From assembly GCA_030435675.1 (NCBI GenBank), contig CM059624.1:6844769-6908768 (forward strand): a stretch of DNA of 64,000 nucleotides, written 5' to 3'. Under the pieces are notes generated by a model. It ran no database searches and was not told where the DNA came from. It worked only from the letters and a program-made list of their open reading frames with translations. Position numbers and translations under genes: made by a program. Shown here piece after piece: positions 56,915 to 64,000 of the stretch. The stretch is from Steinernema hermaphroditum (taxonomy: Eukaryota; Nematoda; Chromadorea; Rhabditida; Steinernematidae). Numbering within the stretch: the stretch's first letter is position 1; every line of letters starts with the position of its first letter.

Positions 56915-58934
56915 CTGTAAGTCCGTTTGTTTCTAGTGTCATCTTTGAAAACTCGAAACGGCGATCTCGCAAAAGCCGACAGTGGTCTGATTAGGCTGGT
57001 CTTTGTGTTTCTCCAGCGTAAACTTACTAAATGAGCTACTTATAACAAAGGAGCAAACAAGAACTTAATGCTGACGTATAGCCACATTTGCTTTCCTTGG
57101 GGTTGGTGCACCGTCATCCCAATGAAATCCCAAGTCCTAAAAATATCTATCTCTGATAGATCGGGTTGGAGTAAGGGGGCCCTGGAAAAAGTACGAGGTC
57201 TCTATAGGGTAACTCGCTTTGAACGTGACTATAAAACGTGAATATAAGGTGAGCCATTTCTGGTTTCAACTTGGATGCGGTGTCAGTTACGCTAAGACAG
57301 TAAATTTACAACTTTATCGGGCAGTTTTCGGTTTTTTTACGAGTAAACAAGCGCCAAAAATGGTCTGTATTTTTAAAGAAGAACAAAACGGGCATGGAGT
57401 GACAGGCTCTACATTAGTGTTATACTGAACAGCATCTCCACTCAAATTGCCCTAACACTTCGGCTTTGTCACTCATTTTTTATGTCAAAAACGACATTCG
57501 ATGATGCACGGGCCTAATGAAACGCAAAGGACTACCTCTGAAGCGTTACTTACGCAAAAAGTTCAATTTGCCACGACTGCGTCAGCGTCAAAAAACGTGA
57601 CGCCATTAGAGAAGAGAAGAAAACAGAAACCCTGGAGGGACCGAACGTTCCTACATCTTGCGGCTTCTCTTGTCATGTGACCTTATTTATAGCTTCTCTT
57701 TATAATTGAATCGAATGTGTGGAACATTTCCCATTAAATGCCGAGAGTCAAAGATCACGAGAAATTAGGGGAATTCGCGTTGCTTGGCAATCCGCTTTAT
57801 TGGATCACTTAATCACTTTGAGGAAAAGGGCTACATTGGATGGAATTTCAACTCTACCCAATAATTCGCTTTATGACTGCACCCTGGAAATCACCACTGA
57901 ATCGGCCCCTTCCGTGCCCACTTTGCGTTTTCATCACCTTTTCGTAGTTCTGGTCGAAAGGAAAAGTTCGCTCCAAATAGCCCAATTGCAAATCGCTCCA
58001 GTGGAGCAGCAGAAAACGAGCTGTCCTGAAAACAAAAAAACAGAATCCCGATCTGGGACCGTGACAAGAGTGCACTCCCGACGCGTCCCTTGGAGTGATC
58101 GGCGTCGTAAAGAAGCTATTTCCGCCCCCTTTCCGGAGTCTTCGGGGAGCGCCGCGCTCGTAAACGGCCATATTTGGTTGTTTGTGGTCCCGATTTGGAA
58201 CGTTTTGTTGCGTTCGGCGGCGTCTTCCCGACCGAGACGTCGTTGATCCTCCGAGATGGGTTCTCTTCTCGGGCTATAATCATCGCCGCGTGCGTGTCGA
58301 AAGGGGCGCCGCCTCCGGGCACTTCTCCCGACCGCCGCCCCTCCTCCCCAGATCCCTCCGAGGAGAGCGTATTAGGTGCGCGACCATTTCCTCTCCGCGC
58401 GCCGCCGCCGTTTCCAAGTTGTCCCTTCGGCGCTTTTCTTCTTCTGATTGGAAGCGTTCAATTGGAAAACAAGACGGCTCCCCTGAGGAGAGATTCATCC
58501 CCGAAGAGAACTTGATTAACCGCCAACATAAGCGGCGCCTCCGAAGCCCGTCGTCGCGGCACTCAATCCCTCGGCCGCCGCCTCTTTTTCGAACTTCGCT
58601 GACATCTGTTTTTTGGAGAATCCCTTCAGCGCTCTCTTGATTTATCCTTTTCATAAATTTTCTTCACTTTCCTCCCCATTCAAGGCCCTTTGACCGTGCT
58701 GGGTTGTTTTCTGTAGACCCTTGCCGCTAAGGGCCGTTCGCTGATCCATTACTATAAGTGTTTTCGGTCGTTTTCTAATGACTCTAGGAATTGTGTTACA
58801 CTCTGATGTCCTTTCTCTGCTTTTTGAGTGTTTTATTTTCTGTGGAACAGGGGTTGAGAGTACATTCTTGTAACTTTGGAACCTCTAGGAACACTCTCCC
58901 CCAGCAAAAGTCCCTGGAACTTTTTTGAAATGGG

Positions 58935-59165
58935 TATTAGGGACGCTCTTTCGAAGGAAGAGAGCCTGTTCCACCAAAATTCCGAACTGTTATTTGTTTC
59001 TTCACATGAGCATTTCTAAAAGGATTCCTCCTGGATGACTGCGGACACCATCCTGAATGTCTCCTTTATCTTTCGAAAAAAAGAGAATCACCAGAATTCC
59101 AAGCTGTTTTTTGTTTCTTTGGGCATTTCTAAAAGGTCTTCTATATTACTCCTGGACATCCCTCA
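58935..59165. repeat. Diverged tandem repeat, two units of about 115 bp
   Basis: Two successive units share TTTCGAA, GAATTCC-like AATTCC, CTGTT(A/T)TTTGTTTCTT, GCATTTCTAAAAGG and CTCCTGGA, spaced about 115 bp. Noncoding. Confidence 0.55.
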
Positions 59166-59427
59166 AGGTGGTGGTCCCCTTTATCCTGGAAGAGCTGTCT
59201 TCCCAATAATAACCGGGGCATGTTCTTAATGTGCCCATCCTAGATGTCCCTAATTTCCGTTTGCCCTTAGAAACAAGTGCACACGTTGAATGTCGCGCCG
59301 TCTTGTCCGGAAACGCCTCCCAACGGAAGTGAATTAGCGTCGCCGTGCACGTGTCTTCGCGGTACAGTCCCCTTTACAGACCTTCCTTGAGTGCTCTATT
59401 CTCCCGTCTTTCACTATTCCTCGCCAG

Positions 59428-59605
59428 AAGCGTGCGTCCCGGCGCGACGCCCTGAATCTCGTGGCGTCGACGCTCCAGAATGCCCGTGGCGCCTTTCTCC
59501 GGCTGCTCGTCGTCGTCCTCCCCGCGATGACCACTCAGTTCACGAAGCTCTTCTCCTTCATCCTGGCCAACGTGCACGACCCGCCGCCGCCTTCGGAGCA
59601 GATCG
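59428..59605 (+). CDS. Orphan exon, paralogous to the exon at 61480
   Basis: The exon lies between TCGCCAG and G|gtaagc (phase 1 out). It encodes DALNLVASTLQNARGAFLRL,then a hydrophobic LLVVVLPAM, TTQFTKLFSFILANVHD and a Pro-rich end. The MTTQFTKLFSFILANVHD part resembles MATDILQLMGYIVANVSD in the exon at 61480-61606. Product unknown; possibly a membrane or secreted protein. Confidence 0.35.
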
Positions 59606-61479
59606 GTAAGCCCGGGTAGGCTCCTGCACCGATTCCGGCGGCCATTAATCAGCGGAATCGCTTCCTCCATTTGCACGTCGTCTAACGGCCTCCACAAATC
59701 AGATCCAAGAAGCCCCCGCCGCTAGGGCGAAGGCGTCCGTCAACCGACCACACGCGCCGATGAATTCAATTTGTCCAAATGATGGAATTGTTTTGTGCGC
59801 CAGGCCTAAAATTGATGAAAATGGCCCTTTTCCGCGTTGGAAGGGCAGAGAGTGCCACGGACTCTCCTCGAGATTCAAATCCGAATTATGCAAATCGGGA
59901 CGGCGGAAGCGGTGCTGATTTGTGCGTTCCCCGTTCGCTCCTTTTTTGGACACCACGGCCCCGATCCGGGCATAAAACGATAATTGTCGCTGAATCGAGT
60001 TAGCCGAGGGCACATGTGGTCGGTTTCGGAATCGGAGAATGGCGGAATTTAGATCGAGACGGCGGGGTTTAAGGGTTCTGATTCGATTTGCCCCTTTGCA
60101 AAAACGTTTTCTTGACTTATCGATTCGATTCGCCAAGGGTGCATATAATGTGATTGCACTACAGCATAATTATCATAACGAGTCGCGCTTCCGAGATAGG
60201 TCTGCACGCCGATGTAATATAGTAGTCCACGTAAAGGGCGAGATACACAGGGTTTGCAATGCAGCTGAACATTCATACAAGATTTGTGTGAAGCACTGGA
60301 ATCTCTGAGGTAAACGAAAAAAAGAAACAGGAAATGTATTGAAGTGAACGAAATTTGATTGTGACTGATCACTGACTGAATTGAAAAAAAAATGCGCAAA
60401 AATTTTCAACGAAGTCTTTGAAGCCTTTTTTTAATCAAGTTTCCAAACATGAAGTACGTTTCTCTTCTAGTTCTCTTTTAGTTTAAGTAAGAAAACGCAC
60501 CTTGTCCCTTTTTTTAATCCATAATCGATCCTAACCACTAAACCAAAAAATCTTGTCAGAAAGTTATTATATTATTTAATGAAGTGGTTCAAGATACGTT
60601 TCATCTCAAGGTAGTCACAATCATTTATAATATGTTTTTAAAAACTTTTCTCAATAGCTTATTTATACAATCGATTATATATAAATTACAATAAGAAAAG
60701 CGAAAGAAAATGACAGTGCATAGAGATAAAGAAATTATTATACAAAATACCCCTTACAAAAAAGACAAACATGCCATCCCATCAGCGAGGTTATAAGAGA
60801 TCACCGCATTGTTGAAGCCAAGCTAGGAGTCATCTTCGGAAGATACTAGTAGTTTTGGATTTAACAACGTTGTCAAAGGTAGGACTCTCACTCGCGTCTT
60901 TTAGCGTCCGGTTGGCCTTTTGATCTCGTGAAATAAAGTGAAAGGCAAGGTTAAAAAGCGTGCTATCGGAAGCTTTTCCATGCATATCTGTTCAACAGGT
61001 CTCTAAGGACTTAGTTTCAGATGGGACATTTCCTAATATCCCTTACATCTAATTTATACCAAATTTGTATATTTTTTCGCTGAGGACTACTATTGGCCCT
61101 TTTGTACGAGGTAGAGCCACTCTCTGCCCTTCCTCTGTCCCTCCACTCGACCGTTCCACTCGCCATCACCCGAGTCCTTCTCGCGCCTTCCTGCGTTTCG
61201 AACTCTCTTTTCACCCTCCCTAATCGAATTATCCGTCGGAGCGTCCTCGAATGGATAAAGTTGCAGCAATCTGCCGAAATCTCGGCGAGTATTGTTGTTG
61301 CCGGACACGAGGATTTGCATAGATATCGAGTCGAGTTGAGAGGTCTCAGAAGGAAAGAGGCGCGCCTCTCGCGCCTTCGAGAGACACTTTGTCACTTTGT
61401 CATCTCGGGAGAAGTCTCTCCTCGACGGCTCCACAGTGTTTAATTGAAAAGTTGGCGTTTTCGCCTTCATGTATCCAAG

Positions 61480-61606
61480 ATTCGCGCGCTAATTCTCCGC
61501 ACGGCGATCGCCTTTTGGCTCATGATCGCAAGGGCCTTCATGGCCACCGACATCCTGCAGCTCATGGGGTACATCGTCGCCAACGTCTCTGATGTTTCCA
61601 ACCCCG
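61480..61606 (+). CDS. Orphan exon, paralogous to the exon at 59428
   Basis: The exon lies between TATCCAAG and G|gtaggt (phase 1 out, as at 59605). It encodes RTAIAFWLMIARAFM, then ATDILQLMGYIVANVSDVSN. It shares a hydrophobic helix followed by an I-x-ANV-x-D motif with the exon 2 kb upstream. No further exon was found up to the window end. Confidence 0.35.
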
Positions 61607-64000
61607 GTAGGTCATTTTCGACAAGTCCTTCCTCTTCAATCATTCTGAATGAGCATTGAACTGTCTAGCAGACAAAATCCTTTCCTGGGTTCATTTTAAA
61701 CGGGTTGGTTTCGCGTTTCTTATAGTACGTGCTCCGTGCTTAGACCCGTCTTATCCTAAGCACTATAATATCAGATGGTGTTGCGTCTGAATAGGGCCCT
61801 TAGCCACCTGTTTGCACTGTCTCTATTTCCGTCTCGATCTGTTTATCCTTTTCCTCGAAAGCCGTCAGCATAGCCTTAATTTCGAGGGCCATCCTCTCCT
61901 CCATCTCAATTAAATCCCTTCCTGGCGACCGAAATAGACGGGTCTGACCTCTTTAAGACTTTAATTTAGATTTAAGTGTCCTTTAATACCTCTAAGCCGT
62001 CGCTTCGGCCACTATTTGCTCCGCCGCGGATCCGAAATTCATTCCGAAACCCTCGGGACGTTGCGGCCGTCTCCCGAACAAATGCATTAGGGAGACAATG
62101 AGGAGATTCGCTGTGCGCAGGGGTAAACAAGTGGCCGCCCAAAAAGGTCCCCGGGGAGGCGCGTCCAGTCGCGATTTATTACAGGAAAATCATTTTGATG
62201 AAATCCCAAAGATTTACGCCTCCGGCGGAGCGTTTTACGACTCGCGAATCCGACGCTTTGATACATTTGTTTACGGGTCGGCGCATTCGTGGAATAATTA
62301 GCCGAGAAAAAGTTCCGAAGATGGGCTCGAAGAGAAGAGACGCGGCCTTTGAAAGATTTGGGCTTTGAAAGTCAGCGTTTTAGGAAGTACTAACTGCATG
62401 AAAACTCGAACCTTTCTACAATTTTGATCAAACTTTGACGATTGATGTAGTGATAGAAATTAGTTCGGGAGCTTTTCCAGAATCATTTAAAATTGAAAAA
62501 CCATTCAATTCATTGCTGATCTTTCAAATCAGTTGACCATTACCCTTAAACTCCAAGCGCCATTCCCGTAAGCTTCTAAGGTGATACACCTGATTCGGCC
62601 CACCATTTCTCCCGTCTGTTTCTAGAGTCTAGACATACCGGTCTAGTTAGACATTTGCCTCAATCCTTTCTGTGAAAGAGTGAGCGGTCTATAGTCTGTA
62701 ATTTATCTATGGTGCTTGTAGAATCAGAAGATTCTGAAAGCCGTCCTTTCAGATGAGGATTGGGCTGGGAATAATGGTGACTAGTCCGTCCCTTGTACTT
62801 GTAAAAGTCACTGCACTGCTTCTCTTATTGATTCTTTCGTCTAGAAAAGGATTTATATAGAATATAACCTAAAGGTGATAGAGATAAGTGATTGGTGTAT
62901 TTCAATTAAAAAGATCTTGACAGTCGCGTAGACTCTGATAAGAGCAACCCTGGTTCCAGATAAGGCTTGGTTCATTTCTCAATGGAGACGCAGAATTTTC
63001 CACAAGGATTTTTGGAATGCTGTACTTCGTTGATTGTTCATACCAGTTAGTTCCGCCTTGATCCAGAAGACACTCGACACATTCCATGTAGGGAAATCAG
63101 CTCCCGGGGTTGAAGGGGTAGATAAAGACCTATCCTCGAATATAGCAGCTATACTATGTGTGTGCTGAGCGTAACCCTTATCCTCGCCTCGAAAACAACC
63201 TTCCGTGACCGAGATCGATGTGCTCGAGTGGAGAGCTCTTCGACGATCTTCGCTTCTGCTGCACAACAAACTCCGATGTCATCAAACGCTGCACCAATCA
63301 AGCATAAAATCCCCAAAGGCGCCGTCCGCGTTTCTCCCCCATTAACTCTAATTGTTTTTATTGTTTGTTTATTTGCCCTCATCGGCTTCCCTCGGCTTAG
63401 CCCCCCCCCCCCCTCGAGCTCCCACAAGTCCATAATTCGCCGTCGATTAAACTCCGGCACTCTCTAATTTCTGCACAATTAATAGTCGCTTTCCGAGCAC
63501 GTATATCGGGTTTCGACGCCCTCGAGATCGCTTTTCCCTAAGTGGGCCAAAGAAAACAATTTCGCCGTTCACGGTCTAATTGGCGGTTCGCGCCAAGACC
63601 CAAAGCCCCGCATCTTCTTTTATTGCATGGGATCATGAGGTAAGGGGTCGTTTCGGGACCCGCTGGGGGCGATTTGCATTAGTTAGGAGAACTACGCAAT
63701 TATCGGGTGCTTGAGGCGAGAAACAAAGACAAACAGAGGCGCTATACGGCCAGCGATGCGCCGAGGCGCGCACTCATTCACCATGCAAATTCAATTTGGC
63801 AAAAAGCAAAGGGCGCCGCGCGCCAAATTAAAATCCGAACCCTGCGGAGAAGTCGCACTTTGAGCGATGAGAGCCCGGGGGAGAGGGATCGGGTTGACAG
63901 TGGACGCCTCGTAGGGTGCAGTGGGGGTGGGTCTCGAGGGACCGTTTCGACAGGGAATTCATCGAGTGCAGGTCACTAATGTTGGATTTGAGGTGATCAA

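Larger units (their letters stand above)
52909..64000. other. Gene-poor right end with scattered orphan exons
   Basis: Only isolated exon candidates can be supported (53103, 56674-56914, 59428-59605, 61480-61606). The rest alternates GC-rich blocks (52900-53350, 54000-54400, 55050-55450, 58100-58600, 61100-61450) with AT-rich ones, without a chain of exons. Such a layout would suit long introns or regulatory DNA of a gene extending beyond the window. A C-run lies at about 63401-63412. Confidence 0.4.

Noticed and set aside
1..64000. tRNA genes, rRNA and CRISPR arrays
   Set aside because: No T-loop-like GGTTCGA contexts with a foldable cloverleaf, no rRNA-like stretches and no regularly spaced direct repeats were found by eye; a tRNA search program would be needed to be sure.

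Overview
The window reads as chromosomal DNA of a nematode, at roughly even base composition. Almost every gene is split by very short introns (about 28-65 nt, most 38-47 nt). The gene content is nematode-like: a cuticle collagen, an ODR-2-type Ly-6 protein, a CK1/TTBK-type kinase fold, a cilium gene with an upstream X-box, and splice acceptors placed directly before start codons. I cannot fix the species. Acceptors ending in TAG or GAG are common, and GC-AG introns occur, which differs from the strict TTTTCAG acceptor of Caenorhabditis elegans. Exon models were built by hand from splice consensus and reading phase; none was aligned to a database.

Left part (1-13.3 kb): about 3 kb without a gene; an iASPP/APE-1-type gene (ankyrin repeats plus SH3, + strand); a decayed CK1-type kinase fragment (-); a Rad9-like checkpoint-clamp gene with an internal duplication (-); an unusual collagen with an acidic linker and long tail (+); a possible small secreted Cys-rich protein (+); and a GPI-anchored ODR-2-like Ly-6 protein (-). 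From 13.3 to 23.5 kb only isolated signal-peptide-like exons and small inverted repeats can be supported.

Middle (23.5-29.2 kb): three divergent members of a Cys/His-rich, zinc-ribbon/B-box-like family (+), a minimal MIF4G-domain gene nested between them (-), and a CK1-family pseudokinase (-). Several 3' ends converge within 20-30 nt.

The most striking structure is a direct segmental duplication of about 7.2 kb (30018-37230 and 45741-52908) separated by about 8.5 kb. Each copy carries a divergent pair: an SLC26/sulp anion transporter (-) and a bbs-2 gene (+). Each copy also has an X-box at bbs-2 and a 42-bp-arm hairpin just upstream of sulp. Copy 1 is complete for both genes. In copy 2 sulp is cut by the duplication breakpoint inside its STAS domain, and bbs-2 has lost 155 nt plus 9 nt. 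That loss shifts the frame, but reading through the next 43-nt intron restores it. The hairpin differs between copies by paired changes in both arms.

The 8.5 kb between the copies is repeat-rich. It holds an interrupted collagen, an unplaced 3' gene end, an F-box-like gene with a C-terminal membrane segment, and mariner-like TIR elements with decayed copies of one repeated ORF. From 52.9 kb to the end the sequence is gene-poor, with only a few orphan exons, two of which look like paralogues.
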